Assembly (NCBI GenBank): GCA_017355425.1
Contig: CP070233.1
Span: forward strand, 3,947,501-4,011,500
Direction: 5' to 3'
Length of the DNA stretch: 64,000 nt
Source: Dolichospermum sp. DET69
GTDB taxonomy: Bacteria; Cyanobacteriota; Cyanobacteriia; Cyanobacteriales; Nostocaceae
This document shows, piece after piece, positions 33,181 to 43,470 of the stretch (its first letter is position 1; the number at the start of each line of letters is the position of its first letter). A program made the position numbers and the translations under genes. A model generated the notes under the pieces. That model worked only from the letters and a program-made list of their open reading frames with translations. It did no database searches and was not told the DNA's origin.

Positions 33181-33552
33181 CTATGCCATTGCTAAAGCCA
33201 TTTGACGACAGCCTTCTGCACAGCGACGACACATCTCAGAACAAGCTCTCATTTGAGAATCATTACCAAATCGATCACAGTTTTTAGCACATCTATCGCA
33301 AACTTCTGCACAAAAATCGCAGCTACGTAGATGAAGCTCAGAACCTCTCAGCATAAAGTTAGCGCTGGTTTCACAAATTTCGGCGCAGTCTAGCATGAGA
33401 CGAATATGAGCGGGTTCACTGTGCATACCATTTTGATGGATGCAGTATGTAGACACTGTATTCAAGCAGATACTGTGACAGTCTAAACAATTTTGAATAC
33501 ATTCCTGTATTTGTGAGTTAAGTTGCTGTAAGTTGAGTTGTTGAATAGCCAT
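33181..33552 (-). CDS. Four-helix bundle copper-binding protein (Csp-like)
   Basis: A 123-residue cysteine-rich helical protein of the Csp/DUF326 copper storage family. At least fourteen Cys line the helices in CxxxC patterns: CIQNCLDCHSIC, CAEICE, CDFCAEVCDRCAKNC and CSEMCRRCAEGC. Csp tetramers hold many Cu(I) ions inside the bundle. The ATG giving MAIQQLNL is chosen; an upstream in-frame ATG would add a 30-residue non-homologous leader. No signal peptide, so a cytosolic store is likely. It is divergent from a His/Met-rich lipoprotein gene that probably shares the copper role. Confidence 0.87.
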   Translation of the reverse strand: MAIQQLNLQQLNSQIQECIQNCLDCHSICLNTVSTYCIHQNGMHSEPAHIRLMLDCAEICETSANFMLRGSELHLRSCDFCAEVCDRCAKNCDRFGNDSQMRACSEMCRRCAEGCRQMALAMA

Positions 33553-33790
33553 TTTTACAACACCGCTGATTTTCTTGAGTTTACCAATCAGACAATTTAG
33601 CCCTACTGTCCTTATCTTAGAAAACAACAAGAGCGATCGCATCTTCCCAGTGGTGTATTAATTGTATCTTCCTATTGATAGATAGGTTTTTCACATCAAT
33701 TTCATGGCGATATTAAAGGTGAAAAAGTAAATAGGATATTTTTTTCCAAATTACCGTAATACCCCTTTCTTAATAAGGAACAAAATAATT

Positions 33791-34672
33791 ATGCAGCGTC
33801 TTTTTGCAGGAATTTTCTTGACTACAACTTTATTAATTGCTCCTGGTTGTTCATCAAATACTAAATCTACTGAAACACAAGTTTCACCTAGTATGATGAT
33901 GAATCATGATGGAAATTCTATGAATGGACATGATGGACATTCTATGGAACAGATGAATCATGGAAATAATTCACAAATAACTACCAAGGTTAAATTAACT
34001 GCTCCGAAAAGTTTAGCACCAAATCAACCGATTAACTTAGTTATTGATATTCAGGACGCTACTGGAAAACCTGTGAATAAATTTGAAATTTTCCAGGAGA
34101 AAATCATGCACTTAATTATTGTTAGTGATGATTTACGATCTTTTGCTCATATTCATCCAGAATACAAAGAAAATGACCGCTTTGAAGTAACTGCAAATTT
34201 TCCCGAATCCGGTAATTATACGCTTTTCAGTGATTATAAACCTGCTGGAAGTAAGGAAATTGTTTCATTAATGAAGATCACAATTCCTGGTTTAGTTCCC
34301 TTACCAAAAAATCTGGAAAAGTTCACCAAAACTAAAACTATCTCAGATACTAAAGTCAATCTGAATATTTCTGAAAAAAATATTAAAGCTGGTCAAGAAG
34401 TAACCTTAATTTTTGATTTAAAAGACAATAAAAATCAACCAATTAAAGACTTACAATCCTATTTGGGAGAAAAAGGACATTTAGTAATTATCAAAAGTTC
34501 ATCTCCCCTCACATCATCTGATTATATCCACGCTCACGCACTTAAAAATACTACAGATGGAAAAATCGAATTTCATACAAAATTTCCCAAATCAGGAACA
34601 TATAAAATGTGGATGCAATTCAACCGCAACGGACAAATTAAAACCGCAGATTTTTGGGTAAATGTAGAATAG
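33791..34672 (+). CDS. His/Met-rich lipoprotein, probable copper handling
   Basis: A 293-residue secreted lipoprotein: signal LFAGIFLTTTLLIAPGC with lipobox APGC, then a His/Met cluster (MMMNHDGNSMNGHDGHSMEQ, residues about 35-56) of the kind that binds Cu(I)/Cu(II). Two repeats of an immunoglobulin-like domain follow, each with an H-rich strand (MHLIIVSDDLRSFAHIHPE and GHLVIIKSS..YIHAHA). It resembles proteins found beside copper efflux genes. Divergent from the Csp-like gene. The copper role is inference from composition and neighbourhood. Confidence 0.7.
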   Translation: MQRLFAGIFLTTTLLIAPGCSSNTKSTETQVSPSMMMNHDGNSMNGHDGHSMEQMNHGNNSQITTKVKLTAPKSLAPNQPINLVIDIQDATGKPVNKFEIFQEKIMHLIIVSDDLRSFAHIHPEYKENDRFEVTANFPESGNYTLFSDYKPAGSKEIVSLMKITIPGLVPLPKNLEKFTKTKTISDTKVNLNISEKNIKAGQEVTLIFDLKDNKNQPIKDLQSYLGEKGHLVIIKSSSPLTSSDYIHAHALKNTTDGKIEFHTKFPKSGTYKMWMQFNRNGQIKTADFWVNVE

Positions 34673-34904
34673 AAAATCTTTTGTTTTTTGCCAGCAATTC
34701 TCATTTTAAGGTTTCATGACATTTAAACTCTTGCAGTCAGAGGGGTTTACAATTCGTAACAAATTTTGGGATAGCGTAGAACTAGCGCTGCTGTAAGCAT
34801 TTCGCTGAAACGGCGGAAAATCGTTTCCAAATGAGAATTGCTGGTGAGATACACCACTATAAAATATGATAGATATAAGTTAATAAAATTAAAGGTATAA
34901 CTGG
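34673..34904. repeat. Intergenic REP-like stretch
   Basis: A TAGCGCTGCTGTAAGCATTTCGC element lies at about 34781-34806. An ACAGCAATTCTC-like motif near 34690 (TTGCCAGCAATTCTCATTT) recurs inverted at about 34826 (AAATGAGAATTGCTGG), forming a roughly 150-bp inverted-end unit, possibly another MITE. Confidence 0.5.
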
Positions 34905-35135
34905 ATGCGTAAACAAATCATCGAATATACCTCTGAATTAGATGCTCTTGTTGCTCTTGCTAAACAATTAAATGTTTATGAAATCAAGTACCAAATGAGT
35001 TCAGAGGATTTTTTTGATAAGTATACTCAAGGAATAACTTCTGATGATGAGGTATTTGTTGAATGGTCAGGAAACTATCAACATTATTTAGCTTTACATC
35101 AAAATTTAGAGAGTAAGCTGAGAAATGTCGCCTAA
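34905..35135 (+). CDS. TumA-type antitoxin
   Basis: A 76-residue acidic protein resembling antitoxins annotated as TumA. Typical is SELDALVALAKQLNVYEIKY and MSSEDFFDKYTQG..DDEVFVEWSGNYQHYLALH. It lies first in the pair and overlaps the toxin gene by 11 bp, a layout that couples translation. It should neutralise the TumE partner and perhaps autoregulate. Both genes look intact, unlike the broken toxin-antitoxin remnants near 17 kb. ATG start. Confidence 0.72.
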   Translation: MRKQIIEYTSELDALVALAKQLNVYEIKYQMSSEDFFDKYTQGITSDDEVFVEWSGNYQHYLALHQNLESKLRNVA

Positions 35136-35508
35136 TATTATTCAAGCCTATTTGGATAAAGTTGAACAACTTTTACTCAATTCTTCTAATATTTATGTTG
35201 AAGAATTTAGTGCGGTTATTTTAACAGAATATAGGGCTAATATCCGTGTTAAAATCCGGTTTTCTCTGAGATATTTACTAGCAATCAGTGAAATTTTAGT
35301 GGTAGTAAATAATCAAATAAAATACATTGATTACCGCTATCATTTTCAGGATGGACAAAATAATTTAATTTTTCGCTACGATAGTACGCCTCATTTTCCT
35401 AATTTATCTAGTTTTCCTCACCATAAACATCTTTTTGATGATGTAATTGCTTGTGAAAAGCCCGATATTGCTGATGTTTTGCAAGAAGTTATGGAGTTGT
35501 TAGAGTAG
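35125..35508 (+). CDS. TumE-type toxin (DUF6516 family)
   Basis: A 127-residue toxin of the TumE/DUF6516 type. Recognisable stretches are AVILTEYRANIRVKIRFSLRYLLAISE, IKYIDYRYHFQD, LIFRYDSTPHFP and PHHKHLFDD. Members are thought to be nucleases or inhibitors of translation, not resolved from sequence. It begins 11 bp before the end of its antitoxin gene and has no obvious independent ribosome site. Confidence 0.75.
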   Translation: MSPNIIQAYLDKVEQLLLNSSNIYVEEFSAVILTEYRANIRVKIRFSLRYLLAISEILVVVNNQIKYIDYRYHFQDGQNNLIFRYDSTPHFPNLSSFPHHKHLFDDVIACEKPDIADVLQEVMELLE

Positions 35509-35634
35509 GAATATAGAAAATATATAATCAAAATTCTTCTCTAAATGCACGATGTTGGAGAGATAAACCCAATAATAGGGTTAATAATATTAAAAAATGT
35601 TGGGTAACATGAGCGTCAACCCAACCTACATCCG

Positions 35635-37326
35635 TTAAAAAGGTGGTAATTCTTTCAGAATCGTAAATCGAATATGGTTAATAGCCAAGTCACCCAGTGA
35701 AATCTCTTCTTTAGTTAAGCGGATTCCGTCTCTGCTGAGAGTTTCAAAGGTTATACCTTTACCAATCTCGATATGATACCAACATAAGCCCATAAAGAAC
35801 CGTGTGGGATATGGACCACCTTCTTCAAGATCATCAGGATTAGATTCCATTGGTAACCAACCAATTCCAGGAATATAAAATTCTAACCAAACATGATTAA
35901 AATCGGGTTGGAGAGGAACTCCCTGATGTTCGGCATAAACTGGACATTTATATCTACCGACAGTGCGACAAGGAATACCATTAAGGCGACATAGTGCCAG
36001 TAATACACCTACATATTCGCCACAAGAACCAGTACCCCGCTCTAAAGCTATATCGGGTGAATCAATATGGGGCTTGATGGCATAAGATAATTGATCGTAG
36101 ACGTAGTTGCGGATACTGTACATTTTCCGTAATAGGTTAGTTTCCGAACCAACTGCGGCGCGGGCTGCACGGATAACAATATCAGTATCCATTGCTAAAT
36201 CATCATCATCTACCAGATAGCGGGTTTTTAATTCTGGTGACAGTTCTGGCAATTTTTCTACATCTTTGGGCGTGATACGATGTTTAATACCGCGTACTTC
36301 TACGAGTGCTTTCCAGCCAAATACATGACGTTCACCGGGGGCGAGGGTATCAAATTTAAAGACGGCTACTCTTTGTCCCTCAATGATTTCTTCTGTGAAA
36401 GGTAAACCAATGGGTTCAACTTGTTTGACTTTTTGCCGTTCTGTTTCTGAGGGTAAAGCAATGCGCCATTCTATATTGGCTAAATAAACTTCATCAAGGG
36501 GGGAAATTTCCTCAAGATAGGACATTTCTATCAAATAGCCATTAGAGAGGGCGTAGCGTTTATCCTCTTGGTAATGATATTGTAGGGAATGAATAAAGGT
36601 GCGATCGCGGTAGGTTAATTCAAAACAAGGATCAGCGTTGGGATTATCTCGGATATAGGGTTCTTCACTGGAGTACGCGACATAAATCCGATCTTTACCT
36701 GTGTCATCTTGTCCATGAACGGCAATACCTGTAGGAGAATCAAAAGGAGTGAGAACACTAAAACGAACTTCTCCAGTGGCTCTATCCATAGAGTAAACTG
36801 TTTGTTCCGTGCGATCGCATACCCACAGAGTATCTTTGCTAACTGCCAAATTTTCTATACCGACACCAGGGGCATAAAATCTAGTGATTTCCTTGCGAGT
36901 ATCACGGTCAAAAATCAAAATATAGCCAAGTCTTTGACAACTGACATAAACTGTAGATTCCCAAACAGCAACACCATCAGCCTCATAAGGTAAAGTTATA
37001 AAATGCTCCAAACCTAAAGATGCCAGTTTGCACAGATATACACTATTACCACGAGTTACCCAGAGATTATCCTGCCACACCGCTAAACCTGTAACTTCTT
37101 GAAATTCGCGGACTTGGTGGGGATTGATAATTTTACTGTTATCGCTAAGGGGGTCAATTTCTAATAGATGACCTTTGACCGTATCAATAGCAATAAGTCT
37201 ATCTTCAATGAAAGTAATACCATACAGGGTGGCAGCAGTAAATGGTCTGATTATTTTTTGCCCAAACATCTGGCTCACCGTTAAACTGGGTAGTGAAAAA
37301 CTCATATTATTGAGCATATTGGTCAT
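35635..37326 (-). CDS. Beta-propeller plus transglutaminase-like cysteine protease protein
   Basis: A 563-residue two-part protein. Residues about 15-265 form a six-bladed, NHL/SMP-30-like propeller (repeated ..VYVSCQRLGYILIFDRDT, LWVCDRTEQTVYSMDRAT, RIYVAYSS). Residues about 380-510 are a transglutaminase core with Cys435 in GSCGEYVG, His478 in FNHVW and the acidic residue in the PMESNPDD segment. No signal peptide is visible, so a cytosolic peptidase or transamidase with a protein-binding propeller is likely. Substrate unknown. ATG start. The upstream 500 bp are a tandem repeat array. Confidence 0.8.
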   Translation of the reverse strand: MTNMLNNMSFSLPSLTVSQMFGQKIIRPFTAATLYGITFIEDRLIAIDTVKGHLLEIDPLSDNSKIINPHQVREFQEVTGLAVWQDNLWVTRGNSVYLCKLASLGLEHFITLPYEADGVAVWESTVYVSCQRLGYILIFDRDTRKEITRFYAPGVGIENLAVSKDTLWVCDRTEQTVYSMDRATGEVRFSVLTPFDSPTGIAVHGQDDTGKDRIYVAYSSEEPYIRDNPNADPCFELTYRDRTFIHSLQYHYQEDKRYALSNGYLIEMSYLEEISPLDEVYLANIEWRIALPSETERQKVKQVEPIGLPFTEEIIEGQRVAVFKFDTLAPGERHVFGWKALVEVRGIKHRITPKDVEKLPELSPELKTRYLVDDDDLAMDTDIVIRAARAAVGSETNLLRKMYSIRNYVYDQLSYAIKPHIDSPDIALERGTGSCGEYVGVLLALCRLNGIPCRTVGRYKCPVYAEHQGVPLQPDFNHVWLEFYIPGIGWLPMESNPDDLEEGGPYPTRFFMGLCWYHIEIGKGITFETLSRDGIRLTKEEISLGDLAINHIRFTILKELPPF

Positions 37327-37348
37327 GAATCATTAGTTATTAACGTGA

Positions 37349-37740
37349 AACAGTCTGAACTATGATTTGTGTGATTAATGTGATTTAGATGATTAGTTAA
37401 CTTGTTGTTTAGACCATTAATCACAAAAATCCTCAAAATCACAGTTCAGACGATGATTAATGTGATTGCCATGATTAGTCAACCTGTTTAGACAATTAAG
37501 CACAAAAATCCTAAAAATCCTCAAAATCACAGTTCAGACAATGATTAATGTGATTGCCATGATTAGTCAACCTGTTTAGACAATTAAGCACAAAAATCCT
37601 AAAAATCCTGAAAATCACAGTTCAGACAATGATTAATGTGATTGCCATGATTAGTCAACCTGTTTAGACAATTAAGCACAAAAATCCTAAAAATCCTCAA
37701 AATCACAGTTCAGACAATGATTAATGTGATTGCTATAATT
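37349..37740. repeat. 88-bp tandem repeat array
   Basis: Units begin with ACAGTTCAGA at 37441, 37529, 37617 and 37705, exactly 88 bp apart and nearly identical. A diverged unit starts near 37349. Each unit contains GATTAATGTGATTGCCATGA and CACAAAAATCC blocks. It sits between divergent genes (transglutaminase protein and P-type ATPase), so it may hold protein-binding sites. Confidence 0.92.
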
Positions 37741-37832
37741 AACAACTGGCAACTGACAACTGACTAATTCCACATTTTTGTCCATCACTAAATTATGATC
37801 GAGTTTTGTAACCATTTCCTGTAACCTACACG

Positions 37833-40706
37833 ATGTCTGCTCATTCTTTACCTGAAGCTACCAACCTCTGGCATGGCTTGGCAGTTGATAAAGCTCTAGA
37901 AATGCTTGATAGTGACGCAAACAGCGGATTAACCTCCCAAGAAGTTGAACAGCGTCGCCAGAAACATGGCCTCAATGAACTCGAAGAACATGGTGGTCGT
38001 AGCCCTTGGCAAATTCTGCTAGATCAGTTTACCAATATCATGTTATTGATGCTGATTGCCGTTGCCCTGATTTCTGGTTTGTTGGATTTGCTGGCTTTGA
38101 CTGGGGGGACATTGAAACCCGGTGAAGTGCCATTTAAAGACACAATTGCCATTATGGCCATAGTTATCCTCAATGGTATTTTGGGCTATGTGCAAGAAAG
38201 CCGTGCTGAGAAAGCGTTAGCAGCCCTAAAAAAATTATCTTCTCCCTCAGTCCGAGTCCTTCGTGACGGTAAACTGGGGGATATAGCAGCTAAGGAACTA
38301 GTACCAGGGGATGTGATGCTGCTGGAAGCTGGGGTGCAAATAGCTGCTGATGGTCGCTTAATAGAACAGTCTAATTTACAAGTGCGAGAATCAGCCCTCA
38401 CAGGCGAAGCTGAGGCTGTCAATAAGCAAGCCATACTTACATTACCAGAAGATGCACCATTAGGCGATCGCCTGAACTCAGTTTTTCAAGGCACAGAAGT
38501 TGTCCAAGGCCGGGCAAAAGTGCTGGTGACTAACACGGGAATGCGGACGGAATTAGGCAAAATTGCCGCCATGTTGCAGTCTGTAGAAACTGAACCTACA
38601 CCTTTACAGCAACGCATGACCCAACTGGGTAACGTTCTCGTTACTGGTTCTTTAATTCTTGTAGCCATAGTTGTGGGTGGTGGACTTATCCATGATTTGA
38701 CTCAGGGAATAGGCTGGAAGAACTTACAAGAACTAGTAGAAGTTTCTTTAAGTATGGCGGTGGCGGTAGTTCCTGAAGGTTTACCGGCTGTAATCACCGT
38801 TACCCTAGCCTTGGGAACTCAGCGCATGGTAAAACATAATGCCTTAATTCGCAAGCTCCCAGCGGTGGAAACTCTCGGTTCTGTAACTACTATTTGTTCT
38901 GATAAAACCGGGACACTGACCCAAAATAAAATGGTGGTGCAGTCTGTCTACACTAATAATTCTACCTTTCGGGTCACGGGAGAAGGTTATGCTCCCATGG
39001 GCGATTTTCAGTTAAATGGTGAAAAAGCCAGTTTAGAAGAATGTCCAGAAATTTCCGCCTTGCTTGTTCCCTGTGCAGTTTGTAATGATGCGGTTCTGCA
39101 ACAACAACAAGGAGAATGGGCAATTTTAGGCGACCCGACAGAAGGGGCTTTAGTCACTTTGGCAGGAAAAGCCGGCATTGAACAAGACCAATGGAGTAGT
39201 AAATTACCTCGCGTTTCGGAATTTCCCTTTTCCTCAGAACGCAAACGCATGAGTGTGATTTGTCAATTGGAAGCTGTGGCTACGGGTGACTCTTCCTTCT
39301 CAACTATTGACCCAGCCATTGCTGGTTTTGCAGAATCTCACCAAAAATACCTGATGTTTACCAAGGGTTCACCAGAGTTAACCTTGGAAAGATGTACAAA
39401 AATCCATTTGGGTAATCATGCAGTTCCTATCAACGAAGAACACCGTAGCCAAATTCAGGTAGCTAATGACCAACTAGCAAGTAAGGGTTTACGGGTATTA
39501 GGTTTTGCCTATAAACCTCTATCTGAAGTTCCCCCAGATGGTTCTCATGATACATCTGAGACTGATTTAGTCTGGTTGGGATTGGTGGGAATGTTAGATG
39601 CACCTCGTCCTGAAGTTAGGGCGGCTGTGCAAGAATGTCGTCATGCTGGTATTCGTCCGGTAATGATTACTGGCGACCATCAATTAACTGCTCAAGCGAT
39701 CGCTATTGATTTGGGAATTGCCCAAGCAGGTGATAGAGTCCTCACTGGTAAGGAATTGCAACTGCTCAGTGACCAAGAATTAGAAGAACAGGTAGATTTA
39801 GTTAGTATTTACGCCAGAGTCTCCCCTGAACACAAATTAAGAATCGTTCAAGCATTGCAACGTCGCGGGCGATTTGTGGCAATGACAGGGGATGGTGTGA
39901 ATGATGCTCCTGCCCTCAAGCAAGCTGATATAGGCATCGCTATGGGCATCACAGGCACAGATGTGAGCAAAGAAGCCAGCGACATGATTCTCCTAGATGA
40001 CAACTTTGCCACGATAGTTGCAGCAACTAAAGAAGGTAGAGTTGTTTATACCAATATTCGCCGCTTTATTAAATACATCTTGGGCAGTAATATTGGTGAA
40101 GTTCTCACCATTGCGGCTGCACCATTATTAGGATTGGGAGGCGTTCCCCTGACTCCTTTGCAAATTCTTTGGATGAATTTAGTCACAGACGGTTTACCAG
40201 CTTTAGCATTAGCTGTAGAACCACCAGAGCCTGATGTCATGGAGCGTCCCCCTTTCAGTCCCCGTGAAAGTATTTTTGCCAGGGGATTAGGTTCTTACAT
40301 GATTCGCATTGGGATTGTTTTTGCCATCATTACAATTATTCTCATGGAATGGGCTTACAAACATTCTCATGCAGTTGGGTATCAGGGACATCCAGATACT
40401 TGGAAAACAATGGTATTTACTTCATTATGTCTGGCACAAATGGGTCATGCGATCGCTATTCGTTCCAATAATAGACTTACTATTGAAATGAATCCTTTAT
40501 CTAATCCCTTTGTTTTAGGATCTGTAGTTGTCACCACAATTTTGCAGTTGATGTTAATTTACGTTCCTCCCCTGCGATCTTTCTTTGGTACTCATGAACT
40601 CAGTCTTTCAGAATTAGGAATTTGTATTGGATTTAGTGCTTTAATGTTTGTTTGGATTGAAGGAGAAAAGATTTTCTTCCGCTTTATGGGCAAAAAAACT
40701 GTTTAA
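37833..40706 (+). CDS. P2-type cation-transporting ATPase (PacL-like, probably Ca2+)
   Basis: A 957-residue P-type ATPase. Blocks in order: actuator loop LTGEAEAV, transmembrane PEGLP (in [15 protein letters not shown], ion-binding helix M4), the phosphorylation site DKTGTLT with Asp357, nucleotide-binding FTKGSPE, and hinge [22 protein letters not shown]. Ten membrane helices are expected and the C-terminal six are visible. The PEGLP with NxxTD in M6 ([15 protein letters not shown]) fits SERCA-like Ca2+ pumps such as PacL; Na+/K+-type transport is less likely. ATG start. It stands alone downstream of the 88-bp array. Confidence 0.88.
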   Translation: MSAHSLPEATNLWHGLAVDKALEMLDSDANSGLTSQEVEQRRQKHGLNELEEHGGRSPWQILLDQFTNIMLLMLIAVALISGLLDLLALTGGTLKPGEVPFKDTIAIMAIVILNGILGYVQESRAEKALAALKKLSSPSVRVLRDGKLGDIAAKELVPGDVMLLEAGVQIAADGRLIEQSNLQVRESALTGEAEAVNKQAILTLPEDAPLGDRLNSVFQGTEVVQGRAKVLVTNTGMRTELGKIAAMLQSVETEPTPLQQRMTQLGNVLVTGSLILVAIVVGGGLIHDLTQGIGWKNLQELVEVSLSMAVAVVPEGLPAVITVTLALGTQRMVKHNALIRKLPAVETLGSVTTICSDKTGTLTQNKMVVQSVYTNNSTFRVTGEGYAPMGDFQLNGEKASLEECPEISALLVPCAVCNDAVLQQQQGEWAILGDPTEGALVTLAGKAGIEQDQWSSKLPRVSEFPFSSERKRMSVICQLEAVATGDSSFSTIDPAIAGFAESHQKYLMFTKGSPELTLERCTKIHLGNHAVPINEEHRSQIQVANDQLASKGLRVLGFAYKPLSEVPPDGSHDTSETDLVWLGLVGMLDAPRPEVRAAVQECRHAGIRPVMITGDHQLTAQAIAIDLGIAQAGDRVLTGKELQLLSDQELEEQVDLVSIYARVSPEHKLRIVQALQRRGRFVAMTGDGVNDAPALKQADIGIAMGITGTDVSKEASDMILLDDNFATIVAATKEGRVVYTNIRRFIKYILGSNIGEVLTIAAAPLLGLGGVPLTPLQILWMNLVTDGLPALALAVEPPEPDVMERPPFSPRESIFARGLGSYMIRIGIVFAIITIILMEWAYKHSHAVGYQGHPDTWKTMVFTSLCLAQMGHAIAIRSNNRLTIEMNPLSNPFVLGSVVVTTILQLMLIYVPPLRSFFGTHELSLSELGICIGFSALMFVWIEGEKIFFRFMGKKTV

Positions 40707-40947
40707 TTGGTAAATTGTCAGAATCAGGACTTGCAAATTAACAGGATTTCAGAGGGAACAGGCAACTTTCTAACAGAAAAAACTCATGTTTAAGTTTAAA
40801 AATATGAGATTGAAATAATGAAACTGTTTTTTTTCGTGCTACGCATCTTTTAAAAACATCTTTTTCTTGACTGAAGCTCTAAACTCAGTAAATGAGTGTT
40901 TCTTATCTGTTCCGGTGTTCCCTGTTCCCTGCCTTCACAGATAACTT

Positions 40948-40962
40948 ATTCAGCAAACCCTA
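40948..40962. mobile_element. Solo right end of the TTATTCAGCAAACCC MITE
   Basis: Identical to the right end of the element at 12240-12501 and lies just before the gene at 40980. No matching left end was found upstream, so this is a relic that may now form part of that gene's leader. Confidence 0.6.
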
Positions 40963-40979
40963 ATTAGGAGATAGATATC

Positions 40980-41414
40980 ATGGGTGAATCCAAACGGAGA
41001 AAACAGCAAGATCCCAACTACGGGAAAGTTAAAAATCCTGTCAAAAATCTTATGAAAGTTTTTTGCCCGTTTTTTGAGGATTACGATAATTTATCTCATC
41101 TCGATGGTGATAGTATATCGTTGATGATCGCTAAGGAAGGGTACAAAGAAACGGGTTTGAAAGGAATAATTGTCACAGGGTATCTCGCTGAACATTTATT
41201 AAAAGACTATCCTCCCGAATCTGAATTAGTCCAAGCTTTCAAACAGCATGGAAATATTTATGCTACTTCCACATTAGCCTTAGCTTATTTGGAGAATGAT
41301 ATAAATAAAGAGGAAAATCTCAGGAATTTTGATACATACGACCCATTAAATGACTTTATATGTATGAAAAGCGATTCTGAAAAGTACCAAGTAAGTTTGG
41401 TAACAGGATCTTAA
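40980..41414 (+). CDS. Hypothetical protein with MGESKRRK start
   Basis: A 144-residue soluble protein. The basic opening MGESKRRKQQDPNYGKVK resembles the start of several cyanobacterial proteins of unknown role. The rest is mixed alpha/beta (YKETGLKGIIVTGYLAEHLL, STLALAYLENDINKEENL). No catalytic motif is recognised. A ribosome site TTAGGAGATAG precedes the ATG. A solo MITE end lies in its leader. The final dozen residues may be non-native, as the frame runs close to a repeat. Function unknown. Confidence 0.55.
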   Translation: MGESKRRKQQDPNYGKVKNPVKNLMKVFCPFFEDYDNLSHLDGDSISLMIAKEGYKETGLKGIIVTGYLAEHLLKDYPPESELVQAFKQHGNIYATSTLALAYLENDINKEENLRNFDTYDPLNDFICMKSDSEKYQVSLVTGS

Positions 41415-41453
41415 AAAAATTTTCTCATCTCCCGAAAAATTGCCAAAAGAATC

Positions 41454-41564
41454 CAGGCGACTGGAAGTCACGGCTACACAGGCAAAACCCACCTGCGTGG
41501 GTTTTAAATTTCCCTAGTCCGCGTAGGCGGACTTTGTTTGTATAGCCGTGATTTCTAATCGCCA
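41454..41564. mobile_element. Hairpin-rich interspersed element (three stems)
   Basis: About 111 bp with inverted ends (GGCGACTGGAAGTCACGGCTA and TAGCCGTGATTTCTAATCGCC, imperfect) and two internal stems, AACCCACC-TGCGTGGGTT and AGTCCGC-TAGGCGGACT. This palindromic unit is a familiar Nostocales repeat and can form a cloverleaf-like structure. Confidence 0.75.
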
Positions 41565-41657
41565 GTTTATTTCTGCAAAATTGGGATGATCCCAAGAGGT
41601 TTCTCATCTCAAGAATAACTTATTATAAAAGTCGGGGATTTTGAATCTTCAGCCATT

Positions 41658-42773
41658 ATGTACTTAAAAACTCTACACCTCAAACAATTTCGGAATTACC
41701 AAAACCAAAAAGTTGAATTTACCGCTGCTAAAACAATTTTAGTTGGTAATAATGCTCAAGGAAAATCGAACTTGTTAGAGGCTGTGGAGTTATTGGCAAC
41801 ATTGCGATCGCACCGCATGGCACGCGATCGTGATTTAATTAAGGAAGGTGAATCTACAGCCCAAATTCATGGCACCCTAGACCGGATTCATAGCCATAGC
41901 GATTTAACTCTCACCCTCCGTCGTCATTCTCGTCGCAGCGTGGCTATAAATGGCGTTACAGTCCCCAGACAAATGGATTTTCTGGGGGTTCTCAATGCTG
42001 TGGAGTTTTCTAGCTTGGATTTAGAATTGGTGCGTGGTAGTCCTGAAATTCGTCGCAACTGGCTAGATACACTCTTAATTCAATTAGAACCAGTTTATGC
42101 TCACATTTTGCATCAATATCACCAAATTCTACGCCAACGCAATGCTTTTTTAAAACTTTATGTAAATACACAGAAAAAATCTCTACAATCAGAATTAACT
42201 ATTTGGGATGCACAATTAGTAACTGCTGGTATAAGGGTAATTATCAGAAGAGATAGAGCTATTAAAAGATTATCCCCCATAGCTTCTGCATGGCACGCTA
42301 GTATTAGTGGAGCATCCGAAGTTCTGCAAATCAATTATGCTCCTAATATTCCCTTAGAAAAAACTTCTCCTCAAGAATTACAAACGGCTTTTTTTGCTAA
42401 ACTACAACAGAGAGAAATTGCAGAATTACATCGAGGGATAACTTTAGTCGGACCACACCGCGATGAAGTAGAATTAATTATTAATCAAACTCCTGCCCGT
42501 CAATATGGTTCTCAAGGTCAGCAAAGAACATTAGTTTTAGCTTTGAAATTAGCAGAATTACAATTAATTGAAGAAGTGATTAATGAACCACCTTTACTAT
42601 TATTAGATGATGTTTTAGCCGAATTAGATCCATCCCGCCAAAATCAATTACTTGATGCTATTAAAGACCGATTTCAAACCTTAATTACTACCACTCATTT
42701 GAGTGCTTTTGATGCTCAATGGTTGAAATCTTCCCAGATTTTATATGTAAATGCAGGGAAAATAGATAATTGA
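41658..42773 (+). CDS. recF: DNA replication/repair protein RecF
   Basis: An SMC-like ATPase of 371 residues that binds gapped DNA and helps load RecA with RecO and RecR. It has the N-terminal LHLKQFRNYQNQKVEF, Walker A VGNNAQGKSNLLEA (residues about 31-44), the signature region YGSQGQQRTLVLALKLAE, and Walker B LLLLDDVLAELD. Length is standard. ATG start. It stands alone, not beside dnaN or dnaA as in many other bacteria, which is usual for cyanobacteria. Confidence 0.95.
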   Translation: MYLKTLHLKQFRNYQNQKVEFTAAKTILVGNNAQGKSNLLEAVELLATLRSHRMARDRDLIKEGESTAQIHGTLDRIHSHSDLTLTLRRHSRRSVAINGVTVPRQMDFLGVLNAVEFSSLDLELVRGSPEIRRNWLDTLLIQLEPVYAHILHQYHQILRQRNAFLKLYVNTQKKSLQSELTIWDAQLVTAGIRVIIRRDRAIKRLSPIASAWHASISGASEVLQINYAPNIPLEKTSPQELQTAFFAKLQQREIAELHRGITLVGPHRDEVELIINQTPARQYGSQGQQRTLVLALKLAELQLIEEVINEPPLLLLDDVLAELDPSRQNQLLDAIKDRFQTLITTTHLSAFDAQWLKSSQILYVNAGKIDN

Positions 42774-42831
42774 CAATTGGGTAATCTTCTTCTTCCTTCT
42801 GATTAACTAACAACTGACAACTAACAACTGA

Positions 42832-43290
42832 CTAATAAAATTTTTCTAATCTTTTAAAAATGTGTAGAATGATTACAGTTAGAACAGCGCCCATTAATCC
42901 CAATTGCCATAAACCGCACCCAGCAGCAATTCCCAAAGCAGCGGATACCCAAATTGCAGCAGCAGAAGTCAAACCATGAATTTCTGGTGATTTTGATGTT
43001 TGGGAAGATTCACGCAAAATTTCCCCAGCGCCCAAAAACCCAACTCCAGCCGCAATACCTTGAACTACACGACTAAGAGAATCAGCACTGAGTTCTGTAC
43101 CACCCACTTGAATAGTGATGAGTGTAAACACAGATGAACCCAAACTTACTAACATATGGGTTCTCAAACCTGCCGGTTTGTTTTTTAGTTGTCGTTCTAA
43201 GCCAATTATAGCTCCAATCAATGCAGCGAAACACAGACGAAACCCCGTGTTTAACCAGTCACTGCTGGCAACATAATAAAAGTTTATCAA
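42832..43290 (-). CDS. MgtC/SapB family membrane protein
   Basis: A 152-residue MgtC/SapB protein with four to five hydrophobic helices. Diagnostic blocks are LCFAALIGAIIGLERQLKNKPAGLRTHMLVSLGSSVF and GVGFLGAGEILRESS, then TSAAAIWVSAALGIAAGCG. MgtC members influence Mg2+ homeostasis and ATP synthase in pathogens; the role in cyanobacteria is unclear. It lacks the C-terminal ACT-like domain of long MgtC forms. A TTG at 43290 is the likely start because the first helix follows and no earlier ATG is usable. Confidence 0.85.
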   Translation of the reverse strand: MINFYYVASSDWLNTGFRLCFAALIGAIIGLERQLKNKPAGLRTHMLVSLGSSVFTLITIQVGGTELSADSLSRVVQGIAAGVGFLGAGEILRESSQTSKSPEIHGLTSAAAIWVSAALGIAAGCGLWQLGLMGAVLTVIILHIFKRLEKFY

Positions 43291-43470
43291 TTTCTGATGG
43301 TGTTAAATAATTTGACAGCGGAATTTGTGAAATTAGAAATAAAATTGGGCGTATTGTCTATAGTAACTGCTAATATAATAACAAAAAGTATGTAATAATT
43401 ATTATTTAACAAGTCAGAATAAATATTGGGAATAATCCAATTTTGTGAAATTTATAAACCATATTACAAG
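43291..43470. other. AT-rich spacer
   Basis: Nothing recognisable beyond AT-rich DNA; it leads into the IS relic. Confidence 0.5.
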
